Origin: a virus
Strand: one strand, 5' to 3'
Length of the DNA: 38,487 bases
IMG/VR virus record: IMGVR_UViG_3300018059_000025
Coordinates: 1-38,487 of that record
Below are positions 1 to 7,343 of this stretch, in pieces. Position numbers and translations under genes: made by a program. The notes under the pieces were generated by a model, which was not told where the DNA came from, did no database searches, and saw only the letters and a list, made by a program, of their open reading frames with translations. The stretch's first letter is position 1; every line of letters begins with the position of its first letter.

Positions 1-27
1 CCTCCAGTCGATCGTTAATCTGATCCT

Positions 28-113
28 GGTGGGTTGGCAGAGTGGCAATGCAGCGGTTTGCTAAGCCGTACTCGGTTCGCTGAGCGAAGGTTCGATTCCT
101 TCACCCACCGCCA
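28..113 (+). tRNA. tRNA-Ser (anticodon GCT)
   Basis: A full class II tRNA. The acceptor strands GGTGGGT (28-34) and ACCCACC (103-109) pair perfectly, followed by a discriminator G and an encoded CCA (111-113). The anticodon loop reads TTGCTAA, giving GCT (serine, AGC/AGT codons). A long variable arm and a T-loop with GGTTCGATTCC confirm the serine type. It is the first of two serine tRNAs. Serine codons of this class are frequent in the exported-protein genes downstream, which may be why the phage carries it (inference). Confidence 0.93.
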
Positions 114-118
114 TCAAC

Positions 119-204
119 GGAAGGTGCCGCTGGGTTGGCCGGCAACCGGTCTTGAAAACCGGGGCGCTGTAACGGCGAGGGTTCGACTCCTTCACCTTCC
201 TCCA
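119..204 (+). tRNA. tRNA-Ser (anticodon TGA)
   Basis: Class II tRNA directly after the first one. The acceptor strands GGAAGGT (119-125) and ACCTTCC (194-200) pair fully and CCA is encoded (202-204). The anticodon stem CCGGT/ACCGG encloses the loop CTTGAAA, giving anticodon TGA (serine, UCA). A long variable arm and a T-loop with GGTTCGACTCC are present. Only five bases separate it from the preceding tRNA, so the two are probably processed from one transcript. Its 3' tail is repeated at 602-617 behind the HNH gene. Confidence 0.93.
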
Positions 205-233
205 TCTATATATTCGGCATCCAAAGGATAGCC

Positions 234-599
234 ATGAAACGGGAATCGCAGCTTGGAATGAACCCAAGCACGGCCAGCCATAGGCTGGTTAAGGACACTC
301 TCTTTCGGCTCGCAGTTGAAGCAGGGCATGTATGTCACCACTGCAAAAAGCCGCTTGATATGGATAGTTTCAGCGTCGAGCACGTGACACCGTGGCTCAA
401 CAGTCCCGATACTACTCGCTTGTTTTTCGATCAAAACAACATCGCGTTCAGCCATCTGTCATGCAATAGCGCCGCAGGCGGCAAAGGCGCGGTCAGAAGG
501 TTTTCGCCTGAGGAAGCGGAAGCTAGGGTCCGGCTCAGCAAAAAGCGCCACTGGACTGCGGAAAGACGACGGGACAAGTATCTGCGTCTTGGCACGTAG
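234..599 (+). CDS. HNH endonuclease
   Basis: The 121-residue product has the compact HNH layout: CHHC at about 36-39, then EHVTPW (about 49-54) as the first catalytic histidine region, and SHLSCN (about 73-78) as the distal histidine/asparagine with a second cysteine. The cysteines probably form a structural zinc knuckle. The C-terminal 40 residues are rich in Lys and Arg, as expected for a DNA binder. The gene sits directly behind two tRNA genes and is followed by a copy of a tRNA 3' tail, so it looks like a free-standing homing or mobile endonuclease inserted in a tRNA cluster. A packaging-associated HNH is possible but those normally sit next to terminase, about 7.5 kb away. Confidence 0.85.
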   Translation: MKRESQLGMNPSTASHRLVKDTLFRLAVEAGHVCHHCKKPLDMDSFSVEHVTPWLNSPDTTRLFFDQNNIAFSHLSCNSAAGGKGAVRRFSPEEAEARVRLSKKRHWTAERRRDKYLRLGT

Positions 600-601
600 G
601 A

Positions 602-617
602 CCTTCACCTTCCGCCA
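602..617 (+). repeat. Duplicated tRNA-Ser 3' tail
   Basis: CCTTCACCTTCCGCCA matches the 3' end of the second serine tRNA (189-204) at 15 of 16 positions, including the CCA. No tRNA body precedes it. It marks the far side of the HNH gene and is best read as a remnant of a third tRNA or a flank duplication created when the HNH gene arrived. Confidence 0.7.
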
Positions 618-628
618 CTAAAGCGCAG

Positions 629-652
629 AAACCCGCCCTTGAGGTGGTTTTT
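629..652 (+). terminator. Hairpin with T run after HNH gene
   Basis: AAACC-CC pairs with GG-GGTTT around a CTTGA loop with small internal bulges, and a run of five T follows. It resembles a weak rho-independent terminator for the tRNA-HNH transcript. Confidence 0.5.
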
Positions 653-686
653 CGTTTCTGGCTCCCCGATTTCCTCGACCCCCTGT

Positions 687-741
687 CCCGACATCTCGCT
701 GTCGGGTCGGTCTTGTGCCCGGGCTAGTACCGGGCCTTTTT
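687..741 (+). terminator. Two stacked hairpins ending in a T run
   Basis: A seven-pair stem CCCGACA/TGTCGGG (687-706) is followed by GCCCGG-GCTAGTA-CCGGGC (717-735) and then CTTTTT. The second hairpin is a classic rho-independent terminator. The pair isolates the tRNA-HNH block from the exported-protein genes, whose first start codon is only eight bases further on. Confidence 0.75.
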
Positions 742-748
742 CAAAGGC

Positions 749-1339
749 ATGTTCCACGTGGCATCACTCCGCTTCACTGCCGGCGCATTGACTCTGTTCG
801 CCTTGGCCGCGGTTATCGTGGCGGAGGCACAGACACCAGCCTGCCCATGGGATGCCAGCTGCATATCCTGGACGCCTCCCACGGCCTATACGACTGGCGA
901 GGCGCTGCCACTTTCCGCCATTGCATCCTACCGGATCGAGGCTGCCACGGCCTCCGCAGGGCCATGGACGGCTTTGGCTACGGTGCCCGCACCTACGACG
1001 ACCTATCAGCGTCGACCGGTGAGCGGCACGAACTACTACCGGGTGGTGGCGGTCCTGGTCGGTGGGCCAATCTCTGCGCCGGGCCTGAGTAATCCAGATG
1101 CCACGACGCAACCAGCACCCAATCCGCCCATCGTCACTGTCGCCGGCACGGGCTACCGACTCGACCTGGGCTACTACAACCAGATCAAGATTGCTGCAAT
1201 CGGCCTCGTGCCAGTCGGCGCGCCCTGCCTGAGCTTCACAGCTCAAGGACTCAACTTGATTGATCGCCGGTTGCTCAAGCCAGATCCTGGTAAGAGCACG
1301 CCTAAGCAGGTGCTCGCGAAGTGCGGGACGGCGATGTGA
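749..1339 (+). CDS. Exported fibronectin type III-like protein, frameshifted near its end
   Basis: The 196-residue product starts with a Sec signal peptide: a hydrophobic stretch at about 11-25 and a likely cleavage after AEA (about 25-27). A fibronectin type III-like domain follows (about 38-105), visible as SYRIEAA, the ATVPAPTTTY strand and TNYYRVVAV. The C-terminal 65 residues are of unknown type. The reading frame ends in CGTAM, but another frame stays open just downstream and reads as a sensible continuation (see 1336-1425), so the true protein is probably about 30 residues longer. It is the first gene of a block of exported or virion-like proteins. It may be a tail or fibre-associated protein; the function is not known. 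Confidence 0.75.
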   Translation: MFHVASLRFTAGALTLFALAAVIVAEAQTPACPWDASCISWTPPTAYTTGEALPLSAIASYRIEAATASAGPWTALATVPAPTTTYQRRPVSGTNYYRVVAVLVGGPISAPGLSNPDATTQPAPNPPIVTVAGTGYRLDLGYYNQIKIAAIGLVPVGAPCLSFTAQGLNLIDRRLLKPDPGKSTPKQVLAKCGTAM

Positions 1340-1425
1340 CCATCTCCGGCCACCTCACCGACCCGCCTTACGCCGTAGCGAACCGAGCAAAGCTGGCGAA
1401 CATTGCCAGCAAAACGATCCAGTGA
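1336..1425 (+). pseudogene. Out-of-frame C-terminal end of the fibronectin-like protein
   Basis: Beginning in the GTG that overlaps the TGA of the preceding gene, this frame encodes about 29 residues (VTISGHLTDPPY, then ANRAKLANIASKTIQ) and stops at 1423-1425. The text fits as the natural end of the upstream protein, and in this frame the last few codons before 1336 also read RDGDVT. A -1 shift near 1320-1335 joins the two. No classical slippery heptamer is visible, so a mutation or assembly error is more likely than programmed frameshifting. Independent translation from the GTG is a weak alternative. Confidence 0.45.
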
Positions 1426-1583
1426 GTCCGTACCGCGCCCTCAGAGAGCTGGTGCTGTGCCCCCTGACCCACTGCGTGCCGATGAACGCAGCCGACCGTA
1501 AGGACCGCGCCCGACGAGCCAGGGAATCGATGCGGGCGGATCTCCGGGGAAAGGACTGGGGGGGGAAGCGCAGGGCGCAGCAA

Positions 1584-2240
1584 TCACGGGTGATCGAGCT
1601 TGCGAAGCACGTAAATGTTGTTGATCGCGAACAGCTTGCTCTTCGGCATCCGCATGAATTTGAACTTGAACGCCTGCGAGTCGTACTGAATACGCTCGAA
1701 CATCCCGCGATACAGCCGCTCCAGCAGCCAATCGAATATCGGGTGGATGTGGCCTGAGCCCAGATAGTCGTCCTCGCTCCACCAGGCGAGATTGCCAGTG
1801 GCCAGATAGCGCAGTCGCTGGGCGAGCGAATGCGGGTTGGGCGTGCTCAGGGTGAGATAGCCGCCGACCTCCAGGACGCGGTACGCCTCCTGCAGCAGCC
1901 GCTTTGGGTTGTGCAAATGCTCGATGACCTCGATCGCGTAAACCATCGCGAACGACTTATCCGCAAACGGAATCGAGTCATTGAGATCCGCCTGGAGGCA
2001 CTCGATCCCCGGCACCTTGTGATGCCGTGGTGAGATGTCAACGGATTTGATTTCGGCGGTGGGTATCCCAGCATCGATCAGTCGCTTTTCGAAAGCCCCT
2101 TGGCCAGCTCCAGCGACCAGCACTTTGCGGCCCTGCACCAAAAAGCGGGTCATGTCGTACACCTTGTGGTGCACGCCATCGCCGGCCATGTCTTTGAAAT
2201 TGGATGCAACAGATACCGACTCGACTACGTTGGTCGTCAT
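1584..2240 (-). CDS. Class I SAM-dependent methyltransferase
   Basis: A 218-residue methyltransferase of the Methyltransf_11/UbiG-like type. The SAM-binding motif I is VLVAGAGQG (about 40-48), the acidic end of strand 2 is VDISPRHH (about 68-75), LQADLNDSIPFADKSF follows at about 81-97, and VIEHLHNPKRLLQEAYRVL (about 105-123) is the usual post-motif II helix. The C-terminal half is less conserved and presumably selects the substrate, which cannot be told from sequence. The start is supported by GGGGAAAC upstream of the ATG. It is the only - strand gene among left-arm + genes, which marks it as a moron or accessory gene. Surface glycan or small-molecule modification is possible. Confidence 0.85.
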   Translation of the reverse strand: MTTNVVESVSVASNFKDMAGDGVHHKVYDMTRFLVQGRKVLVAGAGQGAFEKRLIDAGIPTAEIKSVDISPRHHKVPGIECLQADLNDSIPFADKSFAMVYAIEVIEHLHNPKRLLQEAYRVLEVGGYLTLSTPNPHSLAQRLRYLATGNLAWWSEDDYLGSGHIHPIFDWLLERLYRGMFERIQYDSQAFKFKFMRMPKSKLFAINNIYVLRKLDHP

Positions 2241-2337
2241 CGCATGTTTCCCCTGTCTTTTGTTGTGTTACCGCAGTTGACTTTACTCCCAAAAATATGC
2301 CGGCGGCGCGGGTTTTCAGACACATGACAACCGAATT

Positions 2338-3297
2338 TTGTTAGACCGTCGCCATTTCTTACAGAGCGCCGCGGGATTGTTGATTCCGGCCGCATCGCCA
2401 TTGGTTGCGAATGCCGCATTGATCGTTCTCAGCCCGCGGTATTCCACGTCCGGCGCCGCGCCTGAAGCGCAATCTGGCTTGAATTTCCTGGCCAACGGCG
2501 CCGCAGGCAGCGACATCCGACTTGCCTGGAGCGGTGCGAACCTGCTCTCGCGCACGGCGCAGACCGTCATCTGGAAAGCGTTCTACGCGCAGCAATCCGG
2601 CTATTACGCGGACGTGTGGGACGCCGAGAACGACGGCAGCTTCCACTTCTCGAAGTATGAGCACGGCACGCATCCGTATCCGTGCGATGGAGCGTTCAAT
2701 GGGACTGGCCAGGCGACAGGGGGCACAGGCGAATCTGGCGACATCCATTACTTCGAGATCGCGGGCCTCGGCGATGGACCGGAGGTACTCTTCGGCCATG
2801 ACTTCATCGCGTCCCCCGGAGGCACGGCGAAGCTGGTCGTTAACGGGATCTGGTATACGCATGCGCGCACCGTTGAGGTGGTCAGCGGCACGATTCTGCG
2901 GCACACCTTTTGGCCGGACGTCGTGAACGATCCGAGTTACGTGATCCAGCAAGATCTGACGCTAGCTGATCTGAACGTACCAACGAGTCCGGCATTCATC
3001 GTCGGTTGCTCGCCCTGGACATCGAGCAATTTCGCCGGCACGGGCTCGGGTTACACGAACACCGAGACGCCTGGAAACATCACGCGCGGCATCAAGCTGT
3101 TCAATGCGCCGCTCACGATATCGGACATTGCGAGCGAGGCGGCGAGCGCCACGAACTCGCCGGTGACGGCAGCCGGTATCGCCAGCGTCTGGTACATGAA
3201 CGAGAACCCGACGCCTACCGACATCACGGATAAGTCAGGCGCGGGCCACACACCGACGTGGGCCAACGCCAACCGTCCGACATTGTGGACGCCGTGA
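2338..3297 (+). CDS. Virion-like protein with a Tat-type signal peptide
   Basis: The N-terminus reads LDRRHFLQSAAGLLIPAA, matching the twin-arginine consensus R-R-x-F-L followed by a weakly hydrophobic stretch and an AxA-type site (about residue 24). The remainder (about 290 residues) is Gly/Ala/Thr-rich beta sequence resembling a concanavalin A/LamG-like fold (for example VWYMNENPTPTDITD near the end), as found in phage adhesins. The start is problematic: the only in-frame start is TTG at 2338 without a ribosome site. An ATG at 2324 would enter this frame if the run of four T at 2336-2339 had one more T. The next gene has the same kind of signal. Role unknown; a tail-associated or exported carbohydrate-binding protein is my inference. 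Confidence 0.65.
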   Translation: MLDRRHFLQSAAGLLIPAASPLVANAALIVLSPRYSTSGAAPEAQSGLNFLANGAAGSDIRLAWSGANLLSRTAQTVIWKAFYAQQSGYYADVWDAENDGSFHFSKYEHGTHPYPCDGAFNGTGQATGGTGESGDIHYFEIAGLGDGPEVLFGHDFIASPGGTAKLVVNGIWYTHARTVEVVSGTILRHTFWPDVVNDPSYVIQQDLTLADLNVPTSPAFIVGCSPWTSSNFAGTGSGYTNTETPGNITRGIKLFNAPLTISDIASEAASATNSPVTAAGIASVWYMNENPTPTDITDKSGAGHTPTWANANRPTLWTP

Positions 3298-3302
3298 GGA
3301 AC

Positions 3303-4394
3303 ATGAATCGCCGTCGCTTCCTGCGCAACGCTGCTGGGCTACTTGTGCCGACGTTGGCGCCGTCGATGGCTCGTGCTGGACTGATCGCCATCGTCGGTTC
3401 GCGGCATTTCACTGTGCCCGGTGGCGGCGGTGATCTAGTCCACGGCCAAGCATCCGTAATCACCGGCAGCGGATTCGGCACGCGTGCCGACTACAATTTT
3501 GGCGATTACGAGTGGCAAGGTGTACGACATATCCACTGGCGATGGGGGGATTTTGCTGCTGGATTTCCAGCCAATGGAAGCAGCCAAGCCACGACTGAGG
3601 CTCAGCTAAAAGGATTCTTCTGCGGTGCGACTGGATTAGGTTCTGGTGCTTTCGATTACAACGATACTCCGTCAAGCGTCGGTGTAGCTATCGTCGATGG
3701 CGGTCCTTCCCAATCCGGGAAGATGTTGCGGAAGACAAACATTGGAGGGGGTAGCGCAGAAGAAGGATACATTCAGTTCAATACTACTGGTTCTCTTCCG
3801 TCGACTCCCCTTGGATTCACTTGTTTTAAAGCGAAATGCGTCGATGTTGCTGGCGGCGGCAAAGTCATGCGCTACTGGAAGCAAGGCGGCGGAAATCCCA
3901 ATCACTACATCGGCAACAATGCTGGTGGCACGATCACCAAAGAGCCGGGACCTCAATTTACGTTTTTGGATAATTATGGAGATCCCGAAGCTGCATTTCG
4001 CCGCTACCAGTGGGTGTACGACACAGACAGCACCCTATCGATAAACGGCACAGCGATGATCAACTCCAGTACGGATACTGGATTTTGTGTCGCCGGCCAG
4101 ACCACAACAAAGGTGATGTCCGGGGCAACGTTCCAGGATGCGCACCTTACGTGGCCAAACAGTTGCGACGCAGGCGCAGTGTACGAGTACGCGGATATCT
4201 ATTTTGATCCCACACCGGCCCGCGTCGCAGTCACAGACGGGATAAAAACTGAGATTCAAATATGCACTTCGTGGTCTGACACAGAGATCGAAACGTTGTT
4301 CAACAAGGGTGAACTGTCCTCCGGCCCGGGCACTCGCTACGCCTACAACACAAGCAACGCCCTGGTAAAAACTGAAAGTGTGACGATCGCATAA
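3303..4394 (+). CDS. Virion-like protein with a Tat-type signal peptide (second copy of the signal)
   Basis: The ATG at 3303 has GAGGA just upstream, overlapping the stop of the previous gene. The N-terminus is MNRRRFLRNAAGLLVPTLAP, a clear twin-arginine pattern (R-R-R-F-L-R) with an AAGLL h-region nearly identical to that of the preceding gene, ending in ARA-G (about 25). The following 335 residues are Gly-rich beta sequence with no catalytic motif I can name; the DNA is less GC-rich than its neighbours from 3500 to 4300. The shared signal and adjacency suggest duplication of the 5' end or common export. It may be an adhesin or decoration protein. Confidence 0.65.
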   Translation: MNRRRFLRNAAGLLVPTLAPSMARAGLIAIVGSRHFTVPGGGGDLVHGQASVITGSGFGTRADYNFGDYEWQGVRHIHWRWGDFAAGFPANGSSQATTEAQLKGFFCGATGLGSGAFDYNDTPSSVGVAIVDGGPSQSGKMLRKTNIGGGSAEEGYIQFNTTGSLPSTPLGFTCFKAKCVDVAGGGKVMRYWKQGGGNPNHYIGNNAGGTITKEPGPQFTFLDNYGDPEAAFRRYQWVYDTDSTLSINGTAMINSSTDTGFCVAGQTTTKVMSGATFQDAHLTWPNSCDAGAVYEYADIYFDPTPARVAVTDGIKTEIQICTSWSDTEIETLFNKGELSSGPGTRYAYNTSNALVKTESVTIA

Positions 4395-4396
4395 CC

Positions 4397-5185
4397 GTGA
4401 AAACTCGAAACAGGTTTGGAACCAGCGTTGCATTCGTCCTGCTGCTGGTGGCGCAACTGTGCCTCTCGGTTGCGCAAGCACAGATTGCGTACGACAACTC
4501 GGCGAAGGTCAGTAGCCTTGCGAATGTCGACAATCTATCAACAGCCTCGTTCGCGGTCGCGGGCGCGAATCGCGTCATTGTTGTAGGGGTGTTAACCGGC
4601 GCCGGGACGCCGCTCACGCCCAGCGCGGTGAAGTGGGGAGGCAGCGGCGGCGTATCCCTAACGCAGCATGGGTCAACGCTGGATCTTGGCGCAAACGTTA
4701 AATTATCACTGTGGCGACTGATCGCCCCGACCGTACAAACGAGTACGGTCTACGTGTCGTGGGCAGCGACTCAGGATGAGATTGGCGTCCTCACGGCGTC
4801 GTACACCGGCGTTGATCAAACGACGCCGCTGCGCACGCTGGCCACCAACACCGGCTCAGGCGTGAGCACACTAAGCGTCAACGCGACCTCTGTAGCAAGC
4901 GATCTGGTGCTCGCGCTATTTGGCTGGCTGGACAGCGGTAATAACGCATTCACCGCGACTGTCGGCGGCACGCAGACATCGAGACAGGAAGCTGAGGGCG
5001 CGAGCCTGGGCTACGAAGGACTGCTGCTCAGCGATCTATCGGCGGTCGGCACGTCGACATCGATGTCCTACGACATGGACGCTGCCGCCGTGCCGGATGG
5101 CGGGCTGGCCATCCTCGCGGCGGCACTCGTCCCGGCAAGCGGCGGGGGCAGTACTGGCATTATCCTGAAAAGGCGGAAACACTGA
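4397..5185 (+). CDS. Exported virion-like protein, Sec signal peptide
   Basis: A 262-residue product from a GTG start two bases after the previous stop. Residues 10-30 form a Sec signal (VAFVLLLVAQLCLSVAQA) with a likely cut after AQA. The mature part is Ala/Thr/Ser/Gly-rich beta sequence (about 30-250) and ends in a short basic tail, KRRKH. I recognise no domain with certainty; the periodic strands resemble bacterial Ig-like or PEP-CTERM-associated surface domains, but there is no sorting signal. The gene is translationally coupled to the next one (TGATG overlap), so it probably acts with it. Confidence 0.6.
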   Translation: MKTRNRFGTSVAFVLLLVAQLCLSVAQAQIAYDNSAKVSSLANVDNLSTASFAVAGANRVIVVGVLTGAGTPLTPSAVKWGGSGGVSLTQHGSTLDLGANVKLSLWRLIAPTVQTSTVYVSWAATQDEIGVLTASYTGVDQTTPLRTLATNTGSGVSTLSVNATSVASDLVLALFGWLDSGNNAFTATVGGTQTSRQEAEGASLGYEGLLLSDLSAVGTSTSMSYDMDAAAVPDGGLAILAAALVPASGGGSTGIILKRRKH

Positions 5186-6897
5186 TGATGCGCAGAATTA
5201 TTGTTGCTGGCTTGTGCCTTTTCGCGGCGCTCTCATCGAATGCCACCGGCCTGTTCGACATCATCACGAAGGCCTCGACGGACCGCTCCGTCACCGTCGA
5301 CATCATCGACTCGACGGACGGTACGCCAGAGACCGGCGTTGTCTTCAATACGTCCGGCATTGATCTGTGGTATCGGCGCGAAGGTGCCGCCCTCGTCTCG
5401 ATCACGGAAGCCACGCTTGCCGCGCTGACGACCGCGCACGCCGACGGCGGCTTCCTGCACGTCGCGAATGGAACGTATCGCCTGGATCTGCCCGACGCTG
5501 CCTTCGCCACAAGCGCGAACTATGTCGACTTCGGCGGCACAGTCACCGGGATGATCGTGATCGGTGGGCGGGTGCGGCTTGTCGATACCAACCTTGAAGT
5601 CACGAACATCCCTGCGAATGTCACGCAGTACGGCGGGACCAACGGCACGTTTGCGAGCGGTCGACCGGAAGTAAACACGACGCATGCGGCCGGCACGGCG
5701 TGGAACTCCGGTGCGATCGGCGCAAACACGCTCGCCGCGGACACGCTGACGGCCGCGAAGGCAGCCGCTGACCTCGGGACCGAGTTCGCAAACGCGACCT
5801 GGGCGCTTGATGCCACCGGACAGCAGACGCAAGGAACATTTGGCCAAGTGTTAGGCGACTCGGCGGCTGACGCTGATAGCGTCTGGTCGCTCGCCAACAC
5901 GAACCTCAACGCGACGGTCAGCAGCCGCGCGAGTCAGACCAGCGTCGATACGATCGACGACTTCGTTGACACCGAGGTTGCGGCGATCCTGGTGGATACG
6001 GCAGAGATCGGGACCGCAGGCGCGGGCCTTACGAACATCAATCTGCCCAATCAGACGATGGATATCGTCGGGAACATCACCGGGAATCTATCGGGCTCGG
6101 CGGGCTCTGTGACGGGCGCAGTTGGCAGCGTCACCGGCGCCGTAGGCTCAGTCACCGCGGTATCCAGCGGCGCCATCAGCGAGGCATCCTTTGCGACGAC
6201 AGCCGGCTCCTTCGACGCGCTTGGCATCGTCGACCAGGGCACGGCCCAGGCCGCAACCGGCACTACCCTGCAACTGCGATCCGCGGCTGCGTTCGCCGAC
6301 GACGAGATCATTGGCGCGACGTGCATCGTCACTGGCGGCTCGGCTGGTATCGGGCAGGCGCGCACGATCAGCGACTACGTATCGAGCACGGACACCGCCA
6401 CCGTCGAGACGTGGACCACGACACCAACCGGCACGATCACTTACCAATGTTTCGGAACAGCGGCGAGCACGGGCGGTGGATCGGCTCCGACTGCAGCAGA
6501 AAATGCAGCGGCAGTGTGGGGTCTGGACGCGACGGGCCAGCAGACGCAAGGCACTTTCGGCCAAGTCCTGGGTGACTCGGCTGCGGATACCGATAGCGTG
6601 TGGTCACTGGCGAATACGAACCTCAACGCGACAGTGTCGAGCCGTGCTTCGCAGACGACCCTCGACACGCTGGATGACTACGTTGACACGGAAGTCGCAG
6701 CGATCCTGGTGGATACCGGGACTACCCTCGACGGCAAGATCGACACGATCGACACGGTTGCGGATGCGATCAAGGTGAAGTCGGATCAACTGAGCTTCGG
6801 CGTCACTAACCAGCTGGATGTCAACGTGGAGAGCATGAACGCCAACGCGGTGTGCGGTACTGGAGATTCAGGTACAGCATGGACAGGCTGCCCGTAG
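5185..6897 (+). CDS. Repetitive fibre-like protein with signal peptide
   Basis: The 570-residue product starts with a short Sec-like signal (MMRRIIVAGLCLFAALSSNA). A beta-rich N-terminal part (about 20-135, TDRSVTVDIIDSTDG, then YRLDLPDAAF) follows. The rest is low-complexity fibre-like sequence with GNLSGSAGSVTGAVGSVT-type repeats (about 297-320) and a 66-residue block present twice, LDATGQQTQGTFGQVLGDSA at about 207 and 446. This is the architecture of trimeric fibres or adhesin stalks. The start is the ATG overlapping the previous stop; an ATG one codon later is equally possible. It probably belongs to the virion as a fibre; its signal peptide is unusual for that role. Confidence 0.65.
   Translation: MMRRIIVAGLCLFAALSSNATGLFDIITKASTDRSVTVDIIDSTDGTPETGVVFNTSGIDLWYRREGAALVSITEATLAALTTAHADGGFLHVANGTYRLDLPDAAFATSANYVDFGGTVTGMIVIGGRVRLVDTNLEVTNIPANVTQYGGTNGTFASGRPEVNTTHAAGTAWNSGAIGANTLAADTLTAAKAAADLGTEFANATWALDATGQQTQGTFGQVLGDSAADADSVWSLANTNLNATVSSRASQTSVDTIDDFVDTEVAAILVDTAEIGTAGAGLTNINLPNQTMDIVGNITGNLSGSAGSVTGAVGSVTGAVGSVTAVSSGAISEASFATTAGSFDALGIVDQGTAQAATGTTLQLRSAAAFADDEIIGATCIVTGGSAGIGQARTISDYVSSTDTATVETWTTTPTGTITYQCFGTAASTGGGSAPTAAENAAAVWGLDATGQQTQGTFGQVLGDSAADTDSVWSLANTNLNATVSSRASQTTLDTLDDYVDTEVAAILVDTGTTLDGKIDTIDTVADAIKVKSDQLSFGVTNQLDVNVESMNANAVCGTGDSGTAWTGCP
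5800..5999 (+). repeat. Internal direct repeat, copy 1
   Basis: A 200-bp segment encoding WALDATGQQTQG to AAILVDT, repeated 717 bp downstream at 6517-6716 with synonymous and a few amino-acid differences. The number of silent changes suggests an old duplication. Confidence 0.8.
6517..6716 (+). repeat. Internal direct repeat, copy 2
   Basis: Second copy of the 200-bp segment at 5800-5999 within the same fibre-like gene and in the same frame. It encodes WGLDATGQQTQG to AAILVDT. Confidence 0.8.
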
Positions 6898-6906
6898 GGT
6901 GCAGTC

Positions 6907-7335
6907 ATGGGCTTCAATCCGACTGCATTCCCGGATGTCGGATTTGATCCGACCGCATTCGAGAAGGAAGCCGTCAGCCCGGACACCACTCCGGATCAGT
7001 TCAGCTTCACCGATCAGTCAGGGGTAGCGCTCTCCGCAACGATCACGAGCGCGCCGGTCACAATCACTGGGATTGATGCGGCCTCGGACATCACGGTCAG
7101 TGGCGGAACGTACAGCATCAACGGCGGGGCGTTCACAGCTGCCGCAGGAACGGTTGTGAACGGCGATCAGGTTCGGGCCCGGCATACGTCGAGCGCGAGC
7201 TACCTCACGGCTACAAACACCCTCGTGACGATCGGCGGGGTGTCGGACACGTTCACGAGCACGACGCTGCCTGAGTTTCCGGCCGACAGCGCTGCGATTG
7301 TCGCCATTGTCGCGAGACGCAGAATTTTTCACTAG
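6907..7335 (+). CDS. Virion-like protein with an Ig-like domain
   Basis: A 142-residue product. After a short N-terminal stretch with the repeated motif NPTAFPDVGFDPTAF, residues 31-125 form one beta-sandwich-like domain seen in many phage and bacterial surface proteins: PDQFSFTDQSGVAL, ITSAPVTITGIDAASDITV, GGTYSINGGAFT, VRARHTSSASYLTAT, then a closing strand. The pattern of TITGI followed by YSINGG is typical of repeated surface modules. The last residues (ARRRIFH) are basic. It lies between the fibre-like gene and two small virion genes and probably contributes to the same appendage. There is no signal peptide here. Confidence 0.65.
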   Translation: MGFNPTAFPDVGFDPTAFEKEAVSPDTTPDQFSFTDQSGVALSATITSAPVTITGIDAASDITVSGGTYSINGGAFTAAAGTVVNGDQVRARHTSSASYLTATNTLVTIGGVSDTFTSTTLPEFPADSAAIVAIVARRRIFH

Positions 7336-7343
7336 GAGCATCC

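Noticed and set aside
234-599. Packaging-associated HNH partner of terminase
   Set aside because: It is about 7.5 kb from the terminase genes and tied to tRNA sequences; a mobile endonuclease fits better.
1260-1757. 165-codon frame on the + strand over the methyltransferase end
   Set aside because: Its second half is antisense to a clear methyltransferase and its text is low in domain character; no ribosome site.
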